From a bacterium (GTDB lineage: Bacteria; Patescibacteriota; Minisyncoccia; UBA6257; GWB1-50-10), in contig JAKAGX010000012.1 of NCBI GenBank assembly GCA_021825465.1, forward strand, positions 1 through 20,542: a stretch of DNA of 20,542 bases. The letters run 5' to 3'. The first letter of the stretch is position 1, and every line of letters begins with the position of its first letter. Made by a program: the position numbers and the translations under genes. Positions 12,587 to 20,056 of this stretch are shown in pieces. Below the pieces are notes generated by a model. It did not search any database. It was not told where the DNA came from and saw nothing but the letters and a program-made list of their open reading frames with translations.

Positions 12587-12614
12587 TTTATACTTGAAAA
12601 GAAGAGAAATGCAA
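12587..12614 (-). promoter_or_regulatory. Promoter of tRNA-Lys
   Basis: TTGCAT (12614-12609), a 16-base spacer and TATAAA (12592-12587) on the minus strand, ending 15 bases before the mature tRNA 5' end. It overlaps the tRNA-Asn promoter on the other strand. Confidence 0.55.
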
Positions 12615-12622
12615 CCTATAAT
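12594..12622 (+). promoter_or_regulatory. Consensus sigma70 promoter of tRNA-Asn
   Basis: TTGAAA (12594-12599), a 17-base spacer and a perfect TATAAT (12617-12622), ending 20 bases before the mature tRNA. Confidence 0.8.
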
Positions 12623-12642
12623 TCGATTTAGTCGTCGATTAT

Positions 12643-12714
12643 TCTCCGGTAGCTCAATGGTAGAGCGGCTCCCTGTTAAGGAGATGGTTGTAGGTTCGAG
12701 TCCTACCCGGAGAG
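12643..12714 (+). tRNA. tRNA-Asn (anticodon GTT), CCA not encoded
   Basis: A 72-base cloverleaf: acceptor TCTCCGG/CCGGAGA, D arm AGCTCAATGGTAGAGC, anticodon arm with loop CTGTTAA (anticodon GTT), T arm GTAGG-TTCGAGT-CCTAC, discriminator G73 as expected for bacterial tRNA-Asn. The next bases are CAA, so the CCA end must be added by a nucleotidyltransferase, unlike the neighbouring tRNA-Lys. No terminator is visible before the RNHCP gene 64 bases downstream. Confidence 0.95.
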
Positions 12715-12778
12715 CAAGTCAGGAAAACATGGGCAGCAGTCTTTTGTATCTCGAGACTCTCAAGAACCCGTAAAGAGG

Positions 12779-13090
12779 ATGGAAGAAAAGAAATTTCAGC
12801 GCACCAGAGAAGACTTTACCTGCGAAAAGTGCGGAGTTGCTGTCCAAGGGAACGGATATACCAATCATTGCCCGCAGTGTCTCTGGAGCAAGCATGTCGA
12901 TATATTCCCCGGCGATCGCCGAGAAATGTGCCGGGGCCTTATGGAACCCGTCGCCATCGAGAAAAAAGGCAAAGAATATATTGTTCTCCATCGCTGCACC
13001 GAATGCGGATTTGAGAGGAAAAACAAGATCGCGGATGGCGATAATTTCGATACCGCCAAAGAAATAACGGCAAAGGGTTACCATGTATAA
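12779..13090 (+). CDS. RNHCP-domain zinc-binding protein
   Basis: A 103-residue protein matching the RNHCP family: C15-x2-C18, the naming motif region YTNHCPQCLWSKHVD (27-41, with H30, C31, C34, H39), PGDR (44-47), C51, and H71-R-C73-x2-C76 followed by FERKNKIADGDNF. The seven Cys and nearby His can make two metal sites. The family is small and uncharacterised; a role in RNA or ribosome binding has been supposed from its resemblance to ribosomal zinc ribbons, but it is not established. AAGAGG lies directly before the ATG, too close for a normal Shine-Dalgarno. The end overlaps the ferritin-like/VIT gene by 8 bases (ATGTATAA), so the two are translationally coupled. They may be transcribed by read-through from tRNA-Asn. 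Confidence 0.85.
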   Translation: MEEKKFQRTREDFTCEKCGVAVQGNGYTNHCPQCLWSKHVDIFPGDRREMCRGLMEPVAIEKKGKEYIVLHRCTECGFERKNKIADGDNFDTAKEITAKGYHV

Positions 13091-13970
13091 CATGCAAAAA
13101 CAATATCTCGATCGCGCACGGAATGAACTGACCGAACATTTGGTGTACGGCAAACTCGCGCTTCGCGAAAAAAAACCGGAAAACCGCGAACTTCTCCGAA
13201 AGCTTTCCGCACAGGAAAAGGCGCACTATGGATTTTGGCAGTCGCTCATTCCCGACGTCGAAGTAAAGCCGCATTTTGCGAGTCTTCACTTGATCCCGCT
13301 CTTGCGATCGGTTTTTGGCGTCACCTTCACGACGAAATTCCTCGAAATGCACGAGCATGATTCCATCGCCATTTACGAGGGGATGCTCGCTGCAATGCCT
13401 TCCGAACGCCAGGAACACTTGAAAGCGATCATCGAAGAAGAAAGGACGCACGAACAATCGCTCATCGGCGAATTGAAGGAGCAGCGGGTTTCGTATATCG
13501 GCTTCATTGCACTGGGGCTCGCCGATGCGATCGTCGAGATCACCGGTGTCCATGCCGGCTTCCTCGGCGTCACCCGCTCGACCTTGATCGCCGGTATTTC
13601 GGGGACCATCGTAGGCTTTTCGGCCGCAATATCGATGGGATCGGCGGCATATCTTCAAGCGAAACAAGATCCGGAGAAATCGGCGATCATTTCCGCCTTC
13701 GTCACAGCCTTCTCATATTTCGGATCCGTCATCCTCCTTGCGCTCCCCTACTTCCTCATCCGCTCCATGATCCCGGCATTCGCCGTCTCGATGTCGGTCG
13801 GCATCGTACTTCTCGCGGCATTCACGTTCTACACCTCCACCGTGTTCGATCGGAAATTCATCCGCGAATTCGGCGAAGCGGCAATTCTCATGCTTTCAAC
13901 GGCAGTCGCTTCGTTCATCTTGGGCGACGTGATCGGCGGCGTCTTCCACATCGGCGCGTCGAGTTTTTAA
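13083..13970 (+). CDS. Ferritin-like domain fused to a VIT1/CCC1 membrane domain (MbfA-type)
   Basis: A 295-residue fusion. Residues 1-135 form a four-helix rubrerythrin/ferritin-like domain with E18, E45-x2-H48, E88/E91 and E120-x2-H123 as the likely di-iron ligands. Residues 136-295 form a VIT1/CCC1-type membrane domain with five hydrophobic helices, opening GLADAIVEITGVHAGFLG and including a GFSAAISMGSAAYLQA stretch. This is the domain order of MbfA, the membrane ferritin-like exporter that moves iron or manganese out of the cytoplasm in some Proteobacteria. The predicted role is metal detoxification or export coupled to the ferroxidase-like domain. The ATG at 13083 overlaps the RNHCP stop and has AAAGGG 5 bases upstream; the ATG at 13092 is an alternative. 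A palindromic terminator lies 20 bases downstream. Confidence 0.88.
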   Translation: MYNMQKQYLDRARNELTEHLVYGKLALREKKPENRELLRKLSAQEKAHYGFWQSLIPDVEVKPHFASLHLIPLLRSVFGVTFTTKFLEMHEHDSIAIYEGMLAAMPSERQEHLKAIIEEERTHEQSLIGELKEQRVSYIGFIALGLADAIVEITGVHAGFLGVTRSTLIAGISGTIVGFSAAISMGSAAYLQAKQDPEKSAIISAFVTAFSYFGSVILLALPYFLIRSMIPAFAVSMSVGIVLLAAFTFYTSTVFDRKFIREFGEAAILMLSTAVASFILGDVIGGVFHIGASSF

Positions 13971-13985
13971 CGATCTCCTCGGTCA

Positions 13986-14020
13986 ACAAAAATCCCGCCG
14001 GTCCATGGACCGGCGGGATT
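13986..14020. terminator. Terminator made of a 30-base perfect palindrome
   Basis: Positions 13991-14020 are a perfect palindrome centred on CCATGG; a hairpin would have a GC-rich stem of about 12-13 bp. On the minus strand the ATT of the stem continues into TTT G TT, making a T tract for the ribonucleotide reductase gene. On the plus strand the following CGTTCTCTC is poorer but may still help end the VIT transcript. Confidence 0.75.
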
Positions 14021-14044
14021 CGTTCTCTCATTGTTCTTATCCGC

Positions 14045-16288
14045 TTATACCGCTATCTCGCACGTACCTCCGACGCACGCAAGCTCTTTTGCACCTTGCG
14101 TTTCGTCTTCCCGTTCATAGAGAAGGATTTGGGAAAAATCGACTTGCGGGAATGCGGAGACCAATTCGTCGTACCGTTCCTTGGAAATTTCCTCGTACGG
14201 CGCGAGCTGATATACGAAATCTTCCCGGGGCAAGAATGAAAGTCCTCCCAACATGTCCCAATTCTTATAAAGCCAGTCCGCCACTTCGACCCATTCGTTT
14301 TCACCGACGGAAATGGTGACCGACGGATTATGCTCGGTGTAATTTTCCTTGACCATCTTCCAATATTCGAGCTGCTCGATGGCGGAAAGGTCGTTCTTCA
14401 CGATCGATTGGTCCGGCGCTTTCACCGGAAATTCGAGGACATATGTCGTCGCATTTTCGCTCGACTGGCCGACCTCGGGATGGAACGGGATCTTTTGATC
14501 GCGGAGCATCTTGAACAAGCTGTCTGTCGCGGAAATGCGTATCCTTCGGATATAGTACTGTGCGTGCCGCGGATGGAGGCCCGATGCAGCATCGACGAGT
14601 TGCGATACCGTCCCGGAAGGCTTCACGCAGGTGACGGACGCCGACTGATTGATGCCGAATTTCTTTGCGTAGACCTTATTGGTCTCAACCGCCATTTCTT
14701 TCAGCTTCCGAAGCGTCGGGGCGTTCCGGACGGCCGGCGAGTCCCACTGACCGGTGATCGAGACGCCGAGAAGCCGTTCTTCATCGCAATTTTTCTTCCA
14801 TTCGGGAGAAAGGTACTTGAAATTGGTCAACGTCGATTGATAGGTACCCAAAATGGCCGCGAGGCGCGCCTTTTTCAGCAACGTTTCCTCGGTATCCTCG
14901 AAACGAGCGACGATTTCCGATAAGTTGCAGAATTCCTTCGATCGAAGGACTATTTCGCCGCATGGATTGGTCCCCGACGTCGGATAATGGGCCTTGAAGT
15001 TCTTCCAGCGCCGCTCGGGCATTTGCCGCTCGAGGCCTCCCCTGTTGAAAATGCCCCGTTCGCCGCTGCCGCTCTTCGTAAGGGATAGCCATTCCTCGAG
15101 GAACGTGGCAGCCGAAGGTTTTTCATTGTAAACGGCCGAATTGTTCGCCATTGCCCGCTGCGGTTCCGTAAGATAGAACTGCCCGAACTTCGCCGTCTGC
15201 ATGTCCTTATCATCCAAATCGGAAAGCGATATGAGCGCTGTGCGCCGCACGCCGCCCATCACGACCACTTCCCCGATTTTGCAAACGATATCGTGAACGT
15301 CCAAGGTCGACAGCCGCCGTCCTTGCTTTGCAAGTATTTTCCTCCGCGCGAATTCAAGGACGGAGCGCAAGGGATCCGGGCCTGAACTTCGACCGCCCAT
15401 GGTCTTTAAGCGAGCGCCCTGCGGTCGTATCTTTGAAAAATCAAAATCAATATCTTTGCCGTCAAACCATGTTTCAAGCCCCAAGACCAAAGCGTCGGAC
15501 CAACCTTCCTTGCTGTCATCGATCACGTGCACCGGAAGCCTTTCACCGTTCTGCCGTTTGATCAAAGGGAGCTCCTCCACATTTTGATGCTCGACGGAAA
15601 ATCCGACGCCCGCTCCGCACATCGAAAGGTACATGATCTCGCCGAAGTCGCGCGGGCTGGACGGCGCGACGAACGAGCAGTTGTACGCCGTGACGTTCGT
15701 CACTTCCGCAGCATGCCCCGCGCCCCACAGGAGGCGCATCGACGGCATAACGTCCTGCCGGAGGATCGCTTGCTTCAATTCTTCATACTCCTCGTCGGTC
15801 AATTTATTTCCCAAATTCTTTTTCATGAAACCAACATACCGCTCAACGGTTTCGATCCACGTTTCGCGGCGGCCTTCTTGATCGAGCCAGCGCGAGTAAG
15901 ATCGATAATAAATGAATTCACCCAAAGGGTTTCGGAAATATTTTTTACTTTCGCGAGCGAGGTCATGCACATAGTCGGGGATCGCCTTTTTCGATTCCCT
16001 GAGCTTTGCCCGCTCTTCGCGGTACAAAATATATGCCTTTGCCGTCTGCAAAAAGTCGGCAGCCATCAATTCTTCTTCGACGGTGTCTTGTATTTCCTCA
16101 ATGCCGAGGACATGATCGGAAGAAAATTTCTTTCCGAGCGAACGCACGACTTTCTCCGAGACATTTGCGGCTTCTTTTTCGCTCCCTTCTCCGGTCGCCT
16201 TCATCGCTTTCGCGATTGCGCGCGCTATTCGTTCCTCATCAAAGGGAACAACTTGACCTTCTCGCTTCCGAACCGACGTGAATGACAT
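14045..16288 (-). CDS. nrdJ: Class II (adenosylcobalamin-dependent) ribonucleotide reductase
   Basis: A 747-residue reductase that makes deoxyribonucleotides with an adenosylcobalamin-generated thiyl radical; no small subunit gene is needed and none is present. Residues 1-95 form an ATP-cone allosteric domain (VRKREGQVVPFDEERIARAI and TAKAYILYREER). The catalytic barrel follows, with C204 (YNCSFV) and C454 (FCNLSE) as the probable redox pair and NPCGE (441-445) carrying the thiyl Cys443 and Glu445. The tail CVGGTC (738-743) is the swinging pair re-reduced by thioredoxin or glutaredoxin. The NPCGEIVL spacing and monomeric layout fit the class II type. No cobalamin riboswitch or NrdR-box pair is obvious in the 164 bases upstream. 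The start at 16288 has no Shine-Dalgarno (CAACCATC precedes it). Many CPR cells cannot make B12, so scavenging is implied; that is inference. Confidence 0.88.
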   Translation of the reverse strand: MSFTSVRKREGQVVPFDEERIARAIAKAMKATGEGSEKEAANVSEKVVRSLGKKFSSDHVLGIEEIQDTVEEELMAADFLQTAKAYILYREERAKLRESKKAIPDYVHDLARESKKYFRNPLGEFIYYRSYSRWLDQEGRRETWIETVERYVGFMKKNLGNKLTDEEYEELKQAILRQDVMPSMRLLWGAGHAAEVTNVTAYNCSFVAPSSPRDFGEIMYLSMCGAGVGFSVEHQNVEELPLIKRQNGERLPVHVIDDSKEGWSDALVLGLETWFDGKDIDFDFSKIRPQGARLKTMGGRSSGPDPLRSVLEFARRKILAKQGRRLSTLDVHDIVCKIGEVVVMGGVRRTALISLSDLDDKDMQTAKFGQFYLTEPQRAMANNSAVYNEKPSAATFLEEWLSLTKSGSGERGIFNRGGLERQMPERRWKNFKAHYPTSGTNPCGEIVLRSKEFCNLSEIVARFEDTEETLLKKARLAAILGTYQSTLTNFKYLSPEWKKNCDEERLLGVSITGQWDSPAVRNAPTLRKLKEMAVETNKVYAKKFGINQSASVTCVKPSGTVSQLVDAASGLHPRHAQYYIRRIRISATDSLFKMLRDQKIPFHPEVGQSSENATTYVLEFPVKAPDQSIVKNDLSAIEQLEYWKMVKENYTEHNPSVTISVGENEWVEVADWLYKNWDMLGGLSFLPREDFVYQLAPYEEISKERYDELVSAFPQVDFSQILLYEREDETQGAKELACVGGTCEIAV

Positions 16289-16390
16289 GATGGTTGAAAA
16301 AAATAAAATTTGGACCGACTTTTTTAAAACTTTTTTCGAGGTACCAATAATTTTAAACCCGTTCCGGAACCCCCAGAAGTGGATAACTCG

Positions 16391-16423
16391 AAAAATTGAA
16401 AATCCGCCTCATCGGCGGATTTT
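16391..16423 (-). terminator. Intrinsic terminator after ftsZ
   Basis: A 10-bp stem (16399-16408 with 16414-16423, 5-base loop), followed on the minus strand by CAATTTTT (T5 at 16395-16391). It lies about 30 bases past the ftsZ stop and separates the division cluster from the reductase gene. The rest of the gap (16289-16390) is AT-rich; I see no confident promoter in it. Confidence 0.75.
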
Positions 16424-16452
16424 TCAGCTCAAAATTTGACGAAGGCGCGAGT

Positions 16453-17688
16453 TTATTTCTTCTTTTTTCTGAGGAATGCGGGTATTTCCCACGGCTCCTG
16501 TTTTTCCATCTTATTTCCTTTCGCCGGACGTTCCGGTTCTTCCGCTTCCACTTCGATGATCGCTTCGACACTCGCTTGTTTTTTCGACTCTTCTCCCTTC
16601 TTCCCCTGACTTTCTCCGGCCTTCGGTTCGCTCACCATAAAGAGATTCGGTACGGCACGTTTTTCGGAAAACATCCCGTTGAAACCGGTTGCAATGACGG
16701 TCACCTTGATCGCCTTATCCTTCAATGTCCGATCGTGGTATGCCCCAAAGATAACTTTCGCTCCCGAATCAAGATTCGCGGATATCGCCTTTGCAATATC
16801 GTTGATCTCGGACATTTTCAAGTCTCTCGTACCGGCGATCGAAAAGAGCACTCCCTTTGCGCCGTCGAGGGTCACTTCGAGAAGCGGCGAGTTGATGGCG
16901 GATCCGACGGCTTTGATTCCGCGATCCGGCCCCGTCGCCGTCCCGATGCCGATCAAAGTCGTTCCGGCCTCTCTCAAGATCGATTTGATGTCCGCGAAGT
17001 CGACATTGATGATCCCCGGCATATTGATGAGTTCCGAGAGAGCTCTCACCGCTTGTTTCAAAACATCGTCGATGTACGAGAACGCTTTCGTGACCGGCGT
17101 ATCTTTTTGAATGACGGTAAAAATGCGATCGTTCGGGATCACGACCAGCGAATCGACTTTTTCTCTCAGTCGATTGATGCCGTCCTGCGCGATCGTCATC
17201 CGTTGCGTTCCTTCGAATGAGAACGGCTTCGTGACGACTGCCAAGGTCAATATTCCCTTTTCTCTCGCGATCTCCGCGATCACCGGCGTTGCACCGGTTC
17301 CCGTTCCGCCGCCCATTCCAGCCGCCAAAAAGACGATGTCAGCACCTTCAAGGACCTCGCCGATCTCCGATCGGTTTTCTTCGGCTGCTTGTTTCCCTAT
17401 TTCCGGATTCATGCCGGCGCCCAAACCCCGCGTCAAGGCTTTCCCGATGTAGAGCTTCTTATGCGCCAGCGTATAATCCAAATCCTGCTTGTCGGTGTTC
17501 ACGGCAACGAATTCGACGCCGCGCGGGCGTTCTCCCATCATCATTCGCGTTACGACATTCCCGCCGCAACCGCCGACACCGACTACCTTGATCTTCGTAA
17601 TACCGTCCATTTTTTTAACCTTTGTTTCTCTCGGCGCGCTCGTTTTTTTCTTCGCGGACCTCCTCCCCTTCCTTGTTGCTTTAGCCAT
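16453..17688 (-). CDS. ftsZ: Cell division GTPase FtsZ
   Basis: A 411-residue tubulin-like GTPase that forms the cytokinetic ring. KVVGVGGCGGNVVTRM (34-49), VAVNTDKQDL (61-70), the GTP-binding loop GGGTGTG (126-132), and the T7 loop NVDFADI (228-234) with D230/D233 are all intact. A Lys/Glu-rich linker leads to the C-terminal peptide PWEIPAFLRKKKK, the FtsA/ZipA-type anchor site. There is a 26-residue basic, Lys/Arg/Ser/Thr-rich N-terminal extension before the first strand, which is longer than usual and could bind membrane or nucleic acid. An ATG at codon 27 (MDGITKIK) would be a more standard start, but ATG 17688 follows the ftsA stop by one base (TAATATG), which favours the long form through coupling. 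Terminator at 16391-16423. Confidence 0.95.
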   Translation of the reverse strand: MAKATRKGRRSAKKKTSAPRETKVKKMDGITKIKVVGVGGCGGNVVTRMMMGERPRGVEFVAVNTDKQDLDYTLAHKKLYIGKALTRGLGAGMNPEIGKQAAEENRSEIGEVLEGADIVFLAAGMGGGTGTGATPVIAEIAREKGILTLAVVTKPFSFEGTQRMTIAQDGINRLREKVDSLVVIPNDRIFTVIQKDTPVTKAFSYIDDVLKQAVRALSELINMPGIINVDFADIKSILREAGTTLIGIGTATGPDRGIKAVGSAINSPLLEVTLDGAKGVLFSIAGTRDLKMSEINDIAKAISANLDSGAKVIFGAYHDRTLKDKAIKVTVIATGFNGMFSEKRAVPNLFMVSEPKAGESQGKKGEESKKQASVEAIIEVEAEEPERPAKGNKMEKQEPWEIPAFLRKKKK

Positions 17689-17689
17689 A

Positions 17690-18907
17690 TTACGGAAGTA
17701 AATTCCTCAAAAAATCTTTGATTGACCTTATTTTTTGGATCGGCCTCGTGTTTTCTTCCGAGGATTTAAGCATTAAACCGACTGCAACCGCGAATTCCGG
17801 GTCGTCGATCATTTCTTTGTGGGCCGGGTTCAAAATTTCAAACCGTGAGAGGTTGGGGAACCCGACTTGGGCCGGCAACCTCATTTCCCCGCGGAGCATC
17901 TCATCCATCTTGTACAACTTGACTCCCCCGCCGGTCGCCACCACCCCTCCCGGAAGCTGCACGTTTCGGCCGATCGCCTTGATTTCATTATTTATTAAAT
18001 CGAGCATTTCCGCAACTCTCACCTCGATGATCTCGGTCATGAATTTTCTCGACACTTCGCCTTCACTTTTGCCATCGACGTCGGCGAGCTTGATGACATC
18101 CCGCCTTCCGACCCCCGAAGCCGTTGCCGAACTGTAACTCACCTTCAACTTCTCGGCGAGATCGATGGGGATCTTGAGGCCGATTGCAATATCGTTCGTG
18201 ATATACGAAGACCCGATGGGGATCGTCTTTGCGTGGAGGATTTTTCCTTCCTCAAAAACGGCGATGTTCGTCGTTCCAAAACCGAAGTCGATGAGGAGCA
18301 CGCCCAAATTTTTTTGTTTTTTTGAAAGAACGGCTTCCGCCGCGGCGAGCGGACTGAACACCAACCCGCCGATCGAAACATCGATCGAATCGAACAATTT
18401 CACCAACGGACTTATTTGAGATGAAACCCCCTCAATGATCAAGGTCTCCACTTCCAAGCGATTGCCCGGCATGCCCAAAGGATCCAAGATATCCCCAATG
18501 TCATCGACAAAATACTCTTTGATAATATTGTGAAGAACGAACGAATTGGGGCTTGCTTTGAAAGCGAGCGATAATTGATTTACCTTTTCGATGTCTTCGC
18601 TTCGTATCTCCCGCTGTACGTTCGAAATGGCGACCGCGCCTCTCGAGGGACGCGGCTTGACGTGCTCGCTTTGGACGTTCACGAAAACATTTTCAGCCGC
18701 CCTCTTGTACATTTTTTGAACATCTTCGAAGAGCCTTCCCAATGCGTCGGCTGCTTCTTCAAAATCGACGAGCACTCCCTTCCGAAAACCCGCCGACGGC
18801 TGTTTAAAAACCGACACGACGGACAATAATCCGTCTTTTTTTTCTTCGGCGACGATGCCCTTGAACTCCGAGGATCCTAAGTCGAGGCTGGTTAAGATTT
18901 TTGGCAT
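17690..18907 (-). CDS. ftsA: Cell division protein FtsA
   Basis: A 405-residue actin-like protein that tethers FtsZ to the membrane. The opening LTSLDLGSSEFKGIVAE is phosphate-1, followed by the 1C subdomain region (about 80-160), LLIDFGFGTTNIAVFEEGKI (phosphate-2) and GGVVATGGGVKLYKMDEML (adenosine motif). The C-terminal IRSIKDFLRNLLP forms the expected amphipathic membrane-targeting helix. It begins inside ybeY (16-base overlap) and ends one base before ftsZ, so the three are translationally coupled. The length and domain order are normal. Confidence 0.93.
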   Translation of the reverse strand: MPKILTSLDLGSSEFKGIVAEEKKDGLLSVVSVFKQPSAGFRKGVLVDFEEAADALGRLFEDVQKMYKRAAENVFVNVQSEHVKPRPSRGAVAISNVQREIRSEDIEKVNQLSLAFKASPNSFVLHNIIKEYFVDDIGDILDPLGMPGNRLEVETLIIEGVSSQISPLVKLFDSIDVSIGGLVFSPLAAAEAVLSKKQKNLGVLLIDFGFGTTNIAVFEEGKILHAKTIPIGSSYITNDIAIGLKIPIDLAEKLKVSYSSATASGVGRRDVIKLADVDGKSEGEVSRKFMTEIIEVRVAEMLDLINNEIKAIGRNVQLPGGVVATGGGVKLYKMDEMLRGEMRLPAQVGFPNLSRFEILNPAHKEMIDDPEFAVAVGLMLKSSEENTRPIQKIRSIKDFLRNLLP

Positions 18908-19329
18908 AGTTGATTCCAGATTTTCCGCTCTAAGTTATTCATCATTATACTCTCTTTTGCGCCTTCGTGGGTATACCCCAAAAGGTGGAGAATCCCGTGA
19001 ACCACCAGAAATCCCAGCTCGTCCCCTTTTTTCTCCGCCCAGTCGGGGGCCAGGAACAACTCCCCGATGAACCGGGCTCGACCAAGATCGGGCCGCGGTA
19101 CCGAAAAAGGAACCTCGAAGCTCAAAACATTGGTCGGCTTCGGTTTCCCGCGGTACTTCCGATTGATGGATTTCATTGTCGCGTCCGACACAAGGAAGAT
19201 CTCAAGCGAAATTCCCCGCTTTCGAAGCTTCTGTAACGAACAAAGAGCCGTCCGCTGGAGAGCTCTTTCGAACTTCTTGAATTTCTTTTTTTCAGAAAAG
19301 ACGGGGGCAATCGAGGCGGACATGAACAT
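18892..19329 (-). CDS. ybeY: Endoribonuclease YbeY (16S rRNA maturation)
   Basis: A 145-residue zinc-dependent RNase. The metal-binding motif HGILHLLGYTH gives His 111, 115 and 121; the family's Asp before the last His is Thr here. The upstream PTNVLSFEVPF (66-76) and IGELFLAP (88-95) motifs are also characteristic. YbeY acts on the 3' end of 16S rRNA and in ribosome quality control. The start ATG at 19329 follows the yqeY stop directly (TGAATG). The 3' end overlaps ftsA by 16 bases. Its place beside bS21 and ahead of ftsA is typical for this gene group and may link ribosome assembly to division. Confidence 0.92.
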   Translation of the reverse strand: MFMSASIAPVFSEKKKFKKFERALQRTALCSLQKLRKRGISLEIFLVSDATMKSINRKYRGKPKPTNVLSFEVPFSVPRPDLGRARFIGELFLAPDWAEKKGDELGFLVVHGILHLLGYTHEGAKESIMMNNLERKIWNQLCQKS

Positions 19330-19791
19330 TCAGGAACTTAGTTTTTCCTTGACCAACTGCCCTACCCGTGAAGCCTCTGCGCCTCCTTTGGCGCGTTTCA
19401 TCACTTCGCCTATCACCTTGCCGAAATCCTTCGGTCCGGCAGGTCGGACACTCGCAATCGCTTCCTCGACGATTTTTTCCAGGTCAGCATCGGACATTTC
19501 GGGCGGCAAATACGATCGAATGCACTCCAACTCTTTCTTTTCTTTCTCCGCCAAATCGCTTCTTCCCCCCTTCTCGTAAACCTCAAACGATTCGCGCCTT
19601 TTCTTGGCTTCTTTTTTCAACACCTCCTCAACCTCTTCGTCGGTAAGCTTTTCTCCGAAGCCCTTTCCTCTCTTTTCGATCTCCCTTGTTTGAATGCTCG
19701 AAAGGAGAAACCGAAGCGTGCCAACCGTGAAGTCGTCCCTTGATCTCATTGCTTCCTTCAGGTCTCCGCTTATCCGTTCTTTGAGTTCCAT
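19330..19791 (-). CDS. yqeY: YqeY/GatB-domain protein
   Basis: A 153-residue all-helical protein of the GatB/YqeY family: LKERISGDLKEAMRSRDDFTVGTLRFLLSSIQTREIEKRG at the N-terminus (a lone YqeY opening), then a Glu/Lys-rich helical middle, and a C-terminal SYLPPEMSDADLEKIVEEAI plus GKVIGEVMKRAKGGAEASRVGQLVKEKL, which corresponds to the tRNA-binding tail of GatB. It lacks the aminotransferase catalytic domain, so it may bind tRNA. It starts 4 bases after the bS21 stop and its stop is joined to ybeY (TGAATG). Confidence 0.92.
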   Translation of the reverse strand: MELKERISGDLKEAMRSRDDFTVGTLRFLLSSIQTREIEKRGKGFGEKLTDEEVEEVLKKEAKKRRESFEVYEKGGRSDLAEKEKKELECIRSYLPPEMSDADLEKIVEEAIASVRPAGPKDFGKVIGEVMKRAKGGAEASRVGQLVKEKLSS

Positions 19792-19795
19792 GTTC

Positions 19796-20014
19796 CTATT
19801 TTGCGGAATATCCGAGTTTCCTCATTTTCTTCACTTGGCGGGCTTTTGCACTCTTATAGACCGCCGATAATTTCCTCTTTCTCCGATTCACGGGGCGGCC
19901 CGAGCTCTTCCTTTTTCTTACCTCCTTCAAAACGCCGCTCTGCTGGACCCGCTTATTGAATCGATACAAGAACGAGCCCGTACTCTCATTTTTCCTTCTT
20001 TTAACTTCTATCAT
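19796..20014 (-). CDS. rpsU: 30S ribosomal protein bS21
   Basis: A 72-residue, strongly basic protein with the bS21 layout: IEVKRRKNESTGSFLYRFNKRVQQSGVLKEVRKR (1-35), followed by a long basic helix to KLGYSAK. It contacts the 16S rRNA near the anti-Shine-Dalgarno and assists initiation. The start at 20014 has no Shine-Dalgarno; the preceding bases are AT-rich (AAAGTAAAAAACAAAA). A weak promoter may sit in the 42-base gap below the HIT gene. It is the first of five tightly packed genes leading to ftsZ. Confidence 0.93.
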   Translation of the reverse strand: MIEVKRRKNESTGSFLYRFNKRVQQSGVLKEVRKRKSSGRPVNRRKRKLSAVYKSAKARQVKKMRKLGYSAK

Positions 20015-20056
20015 TTTTGTTTTTTACTTTTTATGTTGTTTTATTTTTACGACCCT

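Noticed and set aside
13984..14020. Palindrome as a transposon end or attachment site
   Set aside because: It lies between convergent genes, has a T tract on one side, and no mobile gene or target duplication is near; termination explains it better.
16289..16452. Possible cobalamin riboswitch or NrdR boxes upstream of the ribonucleotide reductase gene
   Set aside because: The gap is only 164 bases, one part is the ftsZ terminator, and I see no B12-box or paired NrdR-like sites.
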